From assembly GCA_963795775.1 (NCBI GenBank), contig CAWCJL010000003.1, positions 744,001 through 808,000 on the forward strand: a DNA stretch of 64,000 nucleotides, in the 5' to 3' direction. A model generated the notes under the pieces. It did no database searches. It was not told where the DNA came from and was given only the letters and a program-made list of their open reading frames with translations. The stretch is from CAWCJL01 sp963795775. GTDB taxonomy: Bacteria > Acidobacteriota > Terriglobia > Terriglobales > Acidobacteriaceae. Positions 28,096 through 37,413 of this stretch are shown here, in pieces. Position numbers and translations under genes: made by a program. Position 1 is the first letter of the stretch. Each line of letters opens with the position of its first letter.

Positions 28096-28269
28096 TCTGG
28101 CCTCCAATGAGATTGATACTGCGCCGTTGTTTGTCCGATTAGCGGCAGGTAGCGTGCTGTGCCGGGTTCGGCTCTTCGGTTGGCGGTGCGGCGGAGCTTA
28201 AGCCGCGGTTCGAAATGTAACCCCATACATCAGGGTAGGTGGAAGCGGTTCTCCAACTTTCAGTGGACG

Positions 28270-28299
28270 ACTCTAGTGAACCGAGAAATATCTTGTCAA
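28270..28299 (-). promoter_or_regulatory. Sigma-70-type promoter of the TonB-receptor gene
   Basis: On the minus strand: exact -35 TTGACA (28299-28294), an 18-base spacer, -10 TAGAGT (28275-28270). It lies about 175 bases before the receptor start, inside the 321-base gap after the ASPIC/UnbV gene, so the receptor probably has a long leader and its own promoter. I see nothing else in that gap. Confidence 0.6.
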
Positions 28300-28416
28300 C
28301 TTGCCGTACTGTGTCGATCCTGCGTTCGAGCCCTGCCTGCGCCTGCAGCTTCGATCCCGCGCAGTCACCCAGGCTAGACGCAGTCCAGCGCCGGGAGTGC
28401 GGTCGAGCGTTCCCGG

Positions 28417-30138
28417 CTACCTGGCCGGCTCTTCCACACGGAGCACCTGGTCGCCTTTGACGTTCTTGAGCACCTGGTGGATGCCCGAAGGCCAGGCGAT
28501 CTCGACGGATTGTGCGCTCTGGTCGGCGCCGAGGCCGAAGTGGACGCGTTTGTCGCCGGAGGAGAGATAGCTGCCGGCGGTGGAGACGGTCATCCACTGG
28601 GGGCCCCTGGAGGTGGTGAGCTTGACTTCCGCGCCGATACCGTCGCGGTTGCTTTTGCGGCCGACGAGCTCGAGCGTAAGCCAGTGGTTCTGGGTGGGCG
28701 TTTCGTTGTGCAGGATGTAGGCGGGGCCGTCATTGGTGGTGACTACGACGTCTTCCCTGCCGTCGTTGTCGATGTCGCCCAGGGCCAGCCCGCGGCCCAC
28801 CCAGGGCTGCTGAAAGGGCGTGCCGGATTCCGCCGAGACATCCGTGAAGCCCTTGCCGTTGTTGTGCATCAGGAGCATGGGCTCCTTGTAGCGGAGCTGC
28901 GGGAAGTTGAGCTGAATATTGTCGATATCGTGGCCCTGGGCGACGATGAGGTCCTTGCGGCCGTCGTTGTCGTAGTCGAAGAAGCGGGCGCCCCAGCCGG
29001 AGTGCAGCAGGGTGGCGCCGCCCACGCCGGTCATGTAGCTGGAGTAGGTGAAGCTGCCGTCGCCGTTGTTCTGGTAGAGCGCGTACTTCTGGTTGGCGAG
29101 GTTGGTGATGATGAGGTCGGGGAGGCCGTCGTTGTTGTAGTCGCTGAAGTCCACACCCATGCCGGCGTAGGTGCGGCCGTCGCCGTCCACGGAGACTTCC
29201 GCCGGCAGCCCCAACTCTTCAAAGGTGCCGTTCCCCTTGTTGCGGTAGAGGAACTCGAGCATGGAGTCGTTGGCGACGAAGATGTCGGTCTTGCCGTCGC
29301 GGTCGTAGTCGGCGATGGAGATGCCGAGGCCCTTGCCGGGCTTGTCCAGGCCGGTCTTGGCGCCGACTTCGGTGAAGTGGCCCTTGCCGTCGTTGTGGAA
29401 CACGAGTGGGGTGATGGGCTGGAAGACGTCCGGGTGGCAGTAGGCGCGGTAGCCGTCGCGATGCTCGCCGCACCAGATGTCGTCAAAGTCCCACTTGAGG
29501 TAGCGGAGGACGACGAGGTCGAGCAGGCCGTCGTTGTCCAGGTCTACCCATGCGGCGGAGGTGGACCAGCCGCTGCCGCCGGTGCCGGAGGCGTCCGTGA
29601 CGTCGGTGAAGGTGCCGTTGCCGTTGTTGTGGTAAAGGCGATTGCCGCCATAGGCGGTGACGTAGAGGTCTTCGTAACCGTCGTTGTCGTAATCACCGAC
29701 GGCCACCCCCATGCCGTAGCCGATGCCCTTCAGGCCGGCCTTCTCCGTCATGTCCTCGAAGGTGCCGTCTTTCTTCTGGTGGTAGAGGCGGTTCCAGTAC
29801 TCCGGGCCGGTCTTCTGCGGGATGGCGCCGGGCTTCATGGGGTCGGAGAGCGGGGCGCCGTTGACGAGGAAGAGGTCGAGGCGGCCGTCGTTGTCGTAGT
29901 CGAAGAGGGCGACGCCGGAGCCCATGGTTTCGATGAGGTATTTCTTCGCGGTGTGGGAGGCCTTGCCCACGAAGTTGACGCCGGATCTGGCGGTGATGTC
30001 CACGAAGTGGCCGGGGGTGTTGGGGACGGCGGCAGGGGCGGGAGCGGGGGCGGGCGTTTGCTGGCTCCAGAGGGGGGTAGCGAGGGCGAGGAGGACGCAG
30101 GCGCGGGCGAGCAGACGGAGGATGCGCGGAAAATGCAT
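28417..30138 (-). CDS. CRTAC1-type secreted protein with FG-GAP repeats and ASPIC/UnbV domain
   Basis: Exported 573-aa beta-propeller-type protein. It has a signal peptide (about 1-26) and a Pro/Ala linker, then repeated FG-GAP/VCBS units with calcium-binding-like loops: FDYDNDGRLDLFLVNG, VGDYDNDGYEDLYVT, VDLDNDGLLDLVVL, ADYDRDGKTDIFVAND, SDYNNDGLPDLIITN, FDYDNDGRKDLIVA and GDIDNDGREDVVVT. A C-terminal ASPIC/UnbV domain has VGRKSNRDGIGAEVKL and VEIAWPSGIHQVL. The fold is known; the ligand is not. It lies upstream of the TonB receptor on the same strand, a frequent acidobacterial neighbourhood. Confidence 0.9.
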   Translation of the reverse strand: MHFPRILRLLARACVLLALATPLWSQQTPAPAPAPAAVPNTPGHFVDITARSGVNFVGKASHTAKKYLIETMGSGVALFDYDNDGRLDLFLVNGAPLSDPMKPGAIPQKTGPEYWNRLYHQKKDGTFEDMTEKAGLKGIGYGMGVAVGDYDNDGYEDLYVTAYGGNRLYHNNGNGTFTDVTDASGTGGSGWSTSAAWVDLDNDGLLDLVVLRYLKWDFDDIWCGEHRDGYRAYCHPDVFQPITPLVFHNDGKGHFTEVGAKTGLDKPGKGLGISIADYDRDGKTDIFVANDSMLEFLYRNKGNGTFEELGLPAEVSVDGDGRTYAGMGVDFSDYNNDGLPDLIITNLANQKYALYQNNGDGSFTYSSYMTGVGGATLLHSGWGARFFDYDNDGRKDLIVAQGHDIDNIQLNFPQLRYKEPMLLMHNNGKGFTDVSAESGTPFQQPWVGRGLALGDIDNDGREDVVVTTNDGPAYILHNETPTQNHWLTLELVGRKSNRDGIGAEVKLTTSRGPQWMTVSTAGSYLSSGDKRVHFGLGADQSAQSVEIAWPSGIHQVLKNVKGDQVLRVEEPAR

Positions 30139-30474
30139 GGAAAAGATTACTGTCTTCAGTGGCGCGGGGGATTGTCAATGTCCAAGGGACCACTGGCTTT
30201 GGGTCGGGTGTGCTCAGGGATGGCAGGGCTGGCAAATGGGATGGGGATGCTGTTTTCGTACAACCGTCGACACGCCGGGAAAGAGATCTCACGCTCCGAA
30301 AACTTCCGACAATGCGACATATCGGTACTCATCCGGCCCAATGAGCGACTCGGCGATCACGCGCTAACTGATTCCGCAGTGCTCATTCCTCTACTCGCGT
30401 CCGCAGATGCCACTTTCGCCGGGTAGAAGGGCAGTGCTCCATTCTTAACCCGGGAGCTATGGAAGAGGGCAAAA
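30139..30474. other. Intergenic region upstream of the CRTAC1 gene
   Basis: 336 bases between two minus-strand genes. It contains an exact minus-strand TTGACA (30178-30173), about 35 bases before the CRTAC1 ATG, but no good -10 at standard spacing. No gene or repeat was seen. Confidence 0.5.
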
Positions 30475-32796
30475 CTAGCGTTGAGCCTGCTTGAGAAGTG
30501 GTACATCCGGATCTGAATCGGCCCACCTCTTTAAGAACGTCTGATACGCTCCTTGTGACCTGATTCGTTCGCCCGCGAGGTAAAGGCCTCGCGATATCTG
30601 CAGATAAGCAAGAGAGCCAATCGGGTCGGTAAACCGGACTCCAGGATGATCCACAATCCTCTGGAACTCTGCGACCCCCTCTTTCACCCGACCCGCGCGG
30701 AACAATGCTTCGCCTCGGATGTACGGCGAATGCACGTTTCCCAGCATCGCCGAACCGTCTCCCACCATGGCCATTTCGCCGGTAGTCGTGGCCTGTAAGT
30801 CCTCTACCGCTTCGCTTGCATCCCCTTTGTATATAGCCAGAACGGCGCTTAATACCGGCAGATAAATGCGGTTCACGGCCGTATCTTCTGGAAAGCGATC
30901 GTGAAGGTCCTTACGCAGACTATCGGACTGCTTGACATCCCCGGCCAGGCCGAAGGCCAGAGCTGCCGTGTATTCAACATCGCGGGCGTGTGAGACTTGC
31001 AGTGCCTCAGTCGCAGCTCGATTGGCCTCGCTCGAATATCCGAAGAGGGCTTCATCCACCGCGAACCCAGACTCGTACCCTGCAGCGCGCTCCGACTGTC
31101 CCAAACTGATCGCAAGTTCCCTGGCTTTGCGCGAAAGCTGGCGGGCTAGGCGAATCTGTCCCCGGTCTGCCGCGGCAAGCGCTTCAAACTGGGTCATCCA
31201 GTCTTCGGCCCAGGGTTTACCCAAAGCCGAAGCAGCGGCGCGCTTCATTCCTTCTGTGTCTGCATTCGCAAATGCAATCGCATAACGCAGCACCAGCATC
31301 TCGGGCGGCTTGAAACCACGCACCGATGCCTCCGCCACGACATTTGTGGCTTGCGTCATCTGGCCTTTGAGAAAGTAGCTATAGGCCAGATTCGTGTACG
31401 CAGGACTCATGTCCGGATCGAGCGCCACCGCCTTTCTTGCTTCCTCAATAGAGATGTCGAAATCGCCCAGCCCTTGAGCGATCATTCCCGAAGCCAGACC
31501 ATGCGCCTCCGGATCACGCGGATAGGATTGGGCCCAGGACATGCACGTTTGGCGGGCACGCACAAGGTTTCCGGTTACGATCCGGTCATAGGTGACCTCG
31601 ATAAAGAATCGCTCGCGATCGCTGGCACGGTCCCGTAGTTCATAGCCGCGCTTGGCCGCCACCCTGGCAGGTCCAGTCTGTCCGGAATCGGCATAGCTCA
31701 ACGCGAGATGTGCGTACGCGAGCGCGAAGCTCGGATCCAGCTCAATGGCGCGCTTCTGCAACGGAATTCCCGCCACCATACTCTCATCCAGCGACGCGCG
31801 AAGTCCGGCGCTATATGCTTTCAGAGCTTCGAGCGAAGCGGTCGTGCCCTCTTCCAATGGCTTATCGTGCATCTGCCGAGTTCGCAGTGACTCGCCGGCC
31901 CGCCGCCGGAAACCCCTTGCAATCTCGGTCATCGAATCCAGCACTTCCTCCTTGGTCTTCGCCGTCCCCTGCTCCATATCCAGCAGATCTCCCGTACCGC
32001 ACCGTGTCGCGCGCAGGCCGAGCACGTACTCATTGCCGAGAGTTGAGATTGAACCCTCGAGCACGACCGTAGCGCCGATCCGGTCGCATACTTCCCGTGC
32101 AAGGGCTGCTGTCAGGTGCTCACTTCTGGCGCGCCCCATGAACTGCAGCGTGTGCTGCACCCGCTGGTCAGACACGATCTGCAGGAACGGCGACTGTTCC
32201 AGCTGCACCGCGAGACCTTGCGTCAACGTCGGGTCGAAGACCGGGTCGTTGGTGCCGTTGCTGAAGTCGGCTATCACCAATGTGTCGGTTTCTGTCATCC
32301 CGGACGACCGTTGCAGAAGTTCGTATCCCCCAACGGCACCCGCGAAGACGATTGCGGCCGCGGCGGCAATCCAACCCAGCCGGCCCTTCTTTCGTTCTTC
32401 GTGGACTTCGACCTCCACGGTCGACCGTACGGCAGAGATCACAGGATGCTCACTCTGGAGGACGGGAGCTGCTCTTTCTGCCAACCGGTAGCCCTTTCCC
32501 GATACGGTTAGGATGTACTGGCTATTTGGCGTCTCCCCCAGAGCTCTCCGGATGCTGAAAATGTTGCGCGTGAGGTTGGTCTCCTCAACGAACGTATCGG
32601 GCCAGACCGTCTGCATGATCTCGTCTTTGGTGGCAACATCGCCCCCACAGCGAACCAGGACAAGCAGAATCTGGAATGCCTTCGGGGTGAGAGCGACAGG
32701 CTGCCCATCGCGCAGGAGCATCTCCTTGTTGACGTCCACGCGGAAAGGGCCGAATTCATAAAGTTCTCGCCGCGGCTCGTCGAGCACCCCAGACAT
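30475..32796 (-). CDS. Membrane-anchored winged-helix/TPR transcriptional regulator (CadC-like layout)
   Basis: 773-aa one-component regulator. It has an N-terminal OmpR/PhoB-type winged helix (about 11-107) with FRVD..KEMLLRDGQPVALTPKAF, then VEETNLTRNIFSIRRALGE and the wing YILTVSGKGYRL. One TM helix lies at about 141-160. The long extracytoplasmic region has a TolB-N-like stretch and TPR repeats (about 330-740, for example FALAYAHLALSYADSG, SPAYTNLAYSYFLKG). The layout is like CadC: DNA binding inside, sensing outside. AGGAGG stands 8 bases before the ATG. It is divergent from the small HTH-like gene and the HAF gene, with a shared 225-base region; control of these neighbours is inference. 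Confidence 0.92.
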   Translation of the reverse strand: MSGVLDEPRRELYEFGPFRVDVNKEMLLRDGQPVALTPKAFQILLVLVRCGGDVATKDEIMQTVWPDTFVEETNLTRNIFSIRRALGETPNSQYILTVSGKGYRLAERAAPVLQSEHPVISAVRSTVEVEVHEERKKGRLGWIAAAAAIVFAGAVGGYELLQRSSGMTETDTLVIADFSNGTNDPVFDPTLTQGLAVQLEQSPFLQIVSDQRVQHTLQFMGRARSEHLTAALAREVCDRIGATVVLEGSISTLGNEYVLGLRATRCGTGDLLDMEQGTAKTKEEVLDSMTEIARGFRRRAGESLRTRQMHDKPLEEGTTASLEALKAYSAGLRASLDESMVAGIPLQKRAIELDPSFALAYAHLALSYADSGQTGPARVAAKRGYELRDRASDRERFFIEVTYDRIVTGNLVRARQTCMSWAQSYPRDPEAHGLASGMIAQGLGDFDISIEEARKAVALDPDMSPAYTNLAYSYFLKGQMTQATNVVAEASVRGFKPPEMLVLRYAIAFANADTEGMKRAAASALGKPWAEDWMTQFEALAAADRGQIRLARQLSRKARELAISLGQSERAAGYESGFAVDEALFGYSSEANRAATEALQVSHARDVEYTAALAFGLAGDVKQSDSLRKDLHDRFPEDTAVNRIYLPVLSAVLAIYKGDASEAVEDLQATTTGEMAMVGDGSAMLGNVHSPYIRGEALFRAGRVKEGVAEFQRIVDHPGVRFTDPIGSLAYLQISRGLYLAGERIRSQGAYQTFLKRWADSDPDVPLLKQAQR

Positions 32797-33021
32797 TGCC
32801 CGTGCCTCCTGCCCCGCTACTCGGTGCCCCCAAATGTATCAAACGGCAGGACCGGTCGCTCGTATTGTCCTGTACACATCGCGTAAGTGACTCATTTCAT
32901 CTTGATTTCTTCCCCTTCCAAGAAAATCCAAGAACTTTGCAAATCAACGCCAAGGACTTGCCCTGCGCAATTCCACCATGCTGCGAACGTTTGACGGTAA
33001 ATCCAGCAAGGCAGACAGAGC

Positions 33022-33279
33022 ATGGCGAGACGAACCACGATCCGGACCACAACAGAGACGCTTCTCATCCTGGGCAACCCGGGAACCCCGGGAAGTCCGG
33101 TTTGCGGCGGTGTTATGGCGACGCTGGAACAGGGATGCATGCTCGGCGGCGTTGCTATTGAGCAGTGGAATCGATGGCTTGAGTCCGGAGCAATCCATCA
33201 GTCCGACCTCGCCAGCCTTATCCAGACGGTCTGTCTGCATTCTCTGCTGATTTGCCTGCAGAACAACAACCCGGCATGA
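33022..33279 (+). CDS. Small HTH/excisionase-like protein with a cysteine motif
   Basis: 85 residues starting MARRTTIRTTTETLLILG. The order resembles a small family common in Acidobacteria: a basic start with ETxxLLIL, a Cys region (here PVCGG), a helix-turn-helix-like GVAIEQWNRWLESGAIH (compare AGVSxRxIYRWVEAGxLH) and an end CLHSLLICLQ. The usual CxxC is reduced to one Cys before the HTH, so this member is divergent. It ends 27 bases before the HAF gene and is probably cotranscribed. The family assignment comes from remembered patterns, not from a search. Confidence 0.55.
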   Translation: MARRTTIRTTTETLLILGNPGTPGSPVCGGVMATLEQGCMLGGVAIEQWNRWLESGAIHQSDLASLIQTVCLHSLLICLQNNNPA

Positions 33280-33306
33280 CTTCCGGGCTCACTTAAAGGA
33301 GAAATC

Positions 33307-34590
33307 ATGAGTATCCGTTTCCCACTTGTCACCAGTATCAGCCTGGCTCTTACCATTTGCGCGGCAGGGCAGGCACAGAACCCAACCGCACGCTACGTTG
33401 TCCGCGACCTCGGCGCCTTGCCCGGCGGCGGATTCAGTCAGCCCGGAACTTTGAACAACGCCGGTACTGTCGCCGGGCTGTCTGTCGCATCGGACGGCTT
33501 CCAGCACGCCGTCTTGTGGGTAGGTGACCAGATCGTCGATCTTAACCACTCGGGCGACCACGGCCTTAATGCGACTGCCTTCGGAATCAATGCGCTTGGT
33601 CGGGTCTCGGTACAGACGGAAACTTCCGCCTACGACCCCAACGGCGAAGACTTCTGCGCCTATGGAACCCATCGCGTATGCACCGCGGCTGTGTGGCGGT
33701 GGGGCAGGTTTGTCAGTCTACCGACGCTCGGGGGCAATAACAGCACCGTCGGAAACGTGAACAGCCGCGGACAGATTCCCGGCGTTGCCGAGACGGCCGT
33801 TTCGGATTCTTCCTGCACCTCAAAGCTTCCCAGCCAGAAGCTCCGATACCGAGCTGTGATTTGGGGCCCCGATTTGCGAAGAGTAAAGCCTCTTCCTCTC
33901 CTCGGAATCGACACCGTTAGCGTCGCACTTTGGATGAATGACAAGGGACAGACGGTGGGGGCATCAGGGGTCTGCTCCAACACTCAACCACCGCCGATTG
34001 CCTATGGATCGCACGCGATTCTGTGGGAGGCAGATGGCACTACGGTTGACCTTGGAAATCTCGGCTCTACTCTGGGAAATGTCGGTCTCTCGATAAACAA
34101 TCGCGGGGAAGTGGTCGGGGCGTCCCAGCTCCGCGACGATGCAACGCCGCTCAACGGTACCATTGGCTATCTCTGGACAAGACAGCACGGTATGAAAAGC
34201 CTGGGCACCCTTCACGGAGATGTGGCAAGCGGCGCTGTAGCCATAAATGACCCGGGTGAGATCGTTGGCATATCCATCGACCCCGCCGGTAATCTTCGGG
34301 CCGTTTATTGGCACAACGGCATCCCGGTAGATCTGAACACCCAGGTGGCACCCGGATCCAATCTGTATCTGTTGTGGGCTTCGGATATCAACAACCGCGG
34401 AGAGATCACCGGGTGGGGTGTAGATACCTCAACGGGCGAAATCCATACCTATCTCGCCGTACCAAACCGAATGCGCGACAACTCCGTCCCGGCAGTGCGG
34501 TTTGATTCCCATTCGATCGCCCCTCCAGAACTCCCGGTCGAAGTCCGGCAAAAGCTGGCGAGAGGTTACCTGAGCCGGCTCCAGCATTGA
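33307..34590 (+). CDS. Secreted HAF-repeat protein
   Basis: Exported 427-aa protein with a signal peptide (about 1-23, ending AGQAQ) and about seven degenerate HAF repeats. These show the patterns RDLGALPGGGFSQPGTLNNAGTVAG, HAVLW..DQIVDL, INNRGEVVGAS, LGTLHGD..SGAVAINDPGEIVG and INNRGEITGWG. HAF-repeat proteins are predicted extracellular beta-propellers of unknown role. AAAGGAG six bases before the ATG is a strong ribosome-binding site. A tail beyond the repeats (from about residue 390) ends in a basic helix with no recognised domain. It follows the small HTH-like gene and faces the wHTH-TPR regulator gene. Confidence 0.85.
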   Translation: MSIRFPLVTSISLALTICAAGQAQNPTARYVVRDLGALPGGGFSQPGTLNNAGTVAGLSVASDGFQHAVLWVGDQIVDLNHSGDHGLNATAFGINALGRVSVQTETSAYDPNGEDFCAYGTHRVCTAAVWRWGRFVSLPTLGGNNSTVGNVNSRGQIPGVAETAVSDSSCTSKLPSQKLRYRAVIWGPDLRRVKPLPLLGIDTVSVALWMNDKGQTVGASGVCSNTQPPPIAYGSHAILWEADGTTVDLGNLGSTLGNVGLSINNRGEVVGASQLRDDATPLNGTIGYLWTRQHGMKSLGTLHGDVASGAVAINDPGEIVGISIDPAGNLRAVYWHNGIPVDLNTQVAPGSNLYLLWASDINNRGEITGWGVDTSTGEIHTYLAVPNRMRDNSVPAVRFDSHSIAPPELPVEVRQKLARGYLSRLQH

Positions 34591-34619
34591 AGGTCTGCTC
34601 CAAAGGCCTCAGATTCTGA

Positions 34620-34657
34620 CTTCCATTCTTTCGTGGGTTCTTTCGAAAGAATGGAAG
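34620..34657 (+). terminator. Strong stem-loop after the HAF gene
   Basis: A 14-bp perfect stem CTTCCATTCTTTCG/CGAAAGAATGGAAG with a 10-base loop, 30 bases after the HAF stop. No T tract follows, so it may be a 3'-end stabilising structure rather than a classical terminator. The rest of the 321 bases up to galK holds nothing I can identify. Confidence 0.55.
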
Positions 34658-34911
34658 TTGGGCTTTCGTCAGCAGCATCATCCGGTTGAAACTCGTGACC
34701 CGCTTATAGATTCTTCTACAGCGCACCTGCCTTCACCTTTACAAAGGTCAATTGACGATACCAGGGCCATGCACTCATTGAAGGCGGCCAATGTCAGTTC
34801 GGCCATTGGTCCTGAGAAACGCCCTTCTCGTCATCAAGCCTGGGTATCGGCACTCCCGATGAATTATTCAGATGTGTAGCCGCTGCTCCTCGATGATCTG
34901 CGGAGTAAAGG

Positions 34912-36097
34912 TCAGGCCGGCTTTGTCTCCAGTGCGTGCGCGCCGTCGGAGGCGCGGCAGAGGTACATGGCGGCATCGATGCCGGTGGCGGCTTTGTAGG
35001 CGGCGTGCATGCGTTCGCGGAACTGTTCGGCCTGCGCGGCTTCGACCAGGTTGACGGTGCAGCCGCCGAAGCCGCCGCCAGTCAACCTTGCGCCGATGAT
35101 GCCGGGCTGCTGGTTGGCGAGATCGACCAGGATGTCGCACTCGCGGCAGGAGGCGGCGAAGTCGTCGCGGTAGCTGATGTGCGCTTCGGCCATGAGCGTG
35201 CCGACGCGCTTGAGAGCTGAAGGATCCGCGGCGGCGGACTGGAGGGCGCGGGCCGCTTCTTCGACGCGCTTGTTCTCGGTGATGATGTGGCGGCAGCGGC
35301 GATACACGTTGTCCGGCATGGAGGCGCGCACGGCTTCGAGATCAGCGACTGTGGCGTCGCGCAGTTCATTGATGCTTGGGATTGGCGGCGTGGAGGATGC
35401 GCGTGCCTTCGTCCACCTCGGCGCGGCGCTCGTTGTATTCGCCGCCGGCGTGGGAGTGCTTCACCATGGAGTTGCAGATGACCAGCCGCACATCGGGCGG
35501 AATGGGCACGGGGGTGTAGTCGAGCGAGCGGCAGTCGATCATGATGGCGTGGTCCTGCTCGCCAAAGCAGGCGATGAACTGGTCCATGATGCCGCTTTGC
35601 GCGCCCACAAAGCCGTTTTCCGCGCGCTGGCAGGCGAGGGCGACTTCCTTAAGTGGAAGCTGCCGGCCAGCCCGCGACAGCAGCGCGAGCGCGACGGCCA
35701 CTTCGATGGAAGCGGAGGAGCTGAGACCCGCGCCCAGCGGCACGTTGCCGGCGATGCTCATGTTGAAGCCGCCGACCGTGATGCCGAGCTCACCCAGGCT
35801 CCACAGCACGCCAAAGGGGTAGTCGCTCCACTTGCCGGAAGCCTTTTCCAGCAGCGAGTGCGTGTTGCCCGTCGCGACTTCGTCGAAGTCGCTGGAGTAG
35901 ATGGCGATGCCGTCGTCGTCGCGCGGGCTGATGATGGCGATGGTAGAGAAATCGATGGCGGCGGGCATCACCAGGCCGCCGCTGTAATCGGTGTGCTCGC
36001 CGATCAGGTTCACGCGGCCGGGTGCTTCAAAAGCTGCACCGTGGGTGCCGTAGCGTTCCTGGTGCGTCTGCTCAAGGCGGCTCCGCATCTCGGTCAT
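34912..36097 (-). pseudogene. galK: Galactokinase, frameshifted near 35377
   Basis: GHMP-family kinase making galactose-1-phosphate. The first frame (36097 down to 35377) has the GalK signature GRVNLIGEHTDYSGG, the ATP motif PLGAGLSSSAS and GIMDQF. It then ends in a stop just after AANPKHQ. The second frame continues SINELRDATVADLEAVRASM, with the third GHMP motif LTGGGFGGC, and stops at 34912. Removing one A from CCCAAGC joins them into 394 aa, the normal length. Either a sequencing insertion or a null allele; the broken product lacks the C-terminal motif. The ATG overlaps the galM stop (ATGA), so the pair is coupled. Confidence 0.9.
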
Positions 36098-37062
36098 TGC
36101 TGGGCCCCCGCGGCGGCCGCACAGAAGGTGTCGTAATCCATAGCCTGATCGTTGCCTAACACGGATATCTCCAGGGACCACTCAAGGCGCTGTCCGGGAT
36201 GGAGCCGGGTGGCAGTGCCGTTTCGTTTCGCCATTTCAAGCGCATCGCAATTGGCCGTGGTGGGCTCAAGCGCCACCGCGTACTGCTTGAGCGTGCCGCT
36301 TTCGGGCCAGCCGCCGCGGCACAACCATAATCCCACATACGGCACCGTGCGCGGATCAAAACGCAGTACGATTCCCTGCTGCACCGCCGGACGGTACAGC
36401 GCGCACCAGCCGGCCTGCTGGAGCGGGCCGGCGAAGAGCTTCTCCGCGGTGCGGCCATCGAAGGCGCCGACGCGGCTGAGGTCTACGGGGTTCCCGTCGC
36501 GGTCAGCAGCAGTCGGCCAGGCGCAGGCGTCGCCGGGGATGCGGCCGTTATTCGAGTGCTCGATGCGCACGCGCGTGACCTCCGGCGGAAGCACCACGCG
36601 ATCGCCTTCCTGAACCGAAAACGCAGGATGCGAGGACCACAGGAACTCGGCGGGAGTGCTCGCGGGATTTTCGACGGAATAGCGCAGCAGCACGGTGCTG
36701 TCCGCAAGCGTAGCGGTGCGGGCAAAGCGGAGCGGCGGAAAACGGGTCTCAACCGAGAGGTCAATGGAGCCGTCGCGCTTTCCTCCCGTCCACGGGACGC
36801 GCCACACTTCGCCGTGGTCCGGGGCTTCTCCGCTGGGCGCGACCGTGGGCAGACACTCGTCAAAACCGCCGCAGTCGCTTTCCGGGAAGCTGCCGTCGAG
36901 CCGCGCTGTGCGGTAGTCGCGCAGGGGCGGCAGAAGCCATTCCGTGTGGGTGCGTTGGCTGACGAGCGAGATGAGCTTGCCGCCCTGCTCCGGCAGCACG
37001 GCCAGGCTGAGCGCGTCGTTTTCGAGGGTGAGCGCGTTGCTGGGGATTTCAGAATCAGGCAC
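36094..37062 (-). CDS. galM: Aldose 1-epimerase (mutarotase)
   Basis: Interconverts alpha- and beta-galactose ahead of galactokinase. The 322-aa product has the galactose mutarotase-like fold pattern: LSLAVLPEQGGKLISLVSQ, FDECLPTVAP, FLWSSHPAFSVQEGDRVVLP (with a conserved His) and the catalytic-type Glu in YAVALEPTTANCDAL. I start it at GTG 37062, after GAGAGG; a longer ATG frame to 37269 adds arginine-rich, non-family sequence and runs over the operator. It is intact, and overlaps galK by four bases. Confidence 0.85.
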   Translation of the reverse strand: MPDSEIPSNALTLENDALSLAVLPEQGGKLISLVSQRTHTEWLLPPLRDYRTARLDGSFPESDCGGFDECLPTVAPSGEAPDHGEVWRVPWTGGKRDGSIDLSVETRFPPLRFARTATLADSTVLLRYSVENPASTPAEFLWSSHPAFSVQEGDRVVLPPEVTRVRIEHSNNGRIPGDACAWPTAADRDGNPVDLSRVGAFDGRTAEKLFAGPLQQAGWCALYRPAVQQGIVLRFDPRTVPYVGLWLCRGGWPESGTLKQYAVALEPTTANCDALEMAKRNGTATRLHPGQRLEWSLEISVLGNDQAMDYDTFCAAAAGAQQ

Positions 37063-37413
37063 GTGGTGCAATCCTCTCTCGGGTCCGCCTATCCGGGAGA
37101 CGCGCTGGAGAGGGGCCGACCCGGAGACGCAGAACTGGCAAGAAAAGACCCGCCGGGCACGAAGCGCCGGCGGGCTGGGAGGCCGCGCGTGACCGAAGAA
37201 AGCGCGCGACAAGGGCAGAAACCACGGAAAGGCGCGAGGAGAGAGCGGGCCGGCCGTGAGGCTGTGCATGTAATCGATTACAAGGCACGGCGCAGTCTCG
37301 CCTTTCTCTATTTACTTTGTCAAGCAGCTTTTCTGGATTGGAGTCGGCAAGGCTGCGGGCCGGCGCTGCTGCCCCGAAAAGCAGCAGCGCCGGAAAAGCG
37401 GAGATGTGGTTTC
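37063..37413. other. Regulatory gap upstream of galM
   Basis: 351 bases. On the minus strand an exact TTGACA (37323-37318) lies upstream of the palindromic operator at 37269-37282; the -10 region is poor. The rest is GC-rich and has no gene I can support. Confidence 0.5.
37269..37282. promoter_or_regulatory. LacI-type operator upstream of galM-galK
   Basis: Perfect 14-bp palindrome TGTAATCGATTACA, with the CG centre typical of LacI-family sites. It lies about 207 bases before the galM start and about 35 bases after a TTGACA box. The same arms recur at 41361-41374 beside the LacI gene. Confidence 0.75.

Noticed and set aside
28477..30426. A 649-codon open frame antisense to the CRTAC1 gene
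   Set aside because: The translation is nearly all Val/Ala/Gly/Glu/Asp, a product of the repeated DxDNDG codons on the other strand.
34658..34879. A 73-codon frame after the HAF gene
   Set aside because: No ribosome-binding site, no recognisable pattern, and it starts next to the stem-loop.
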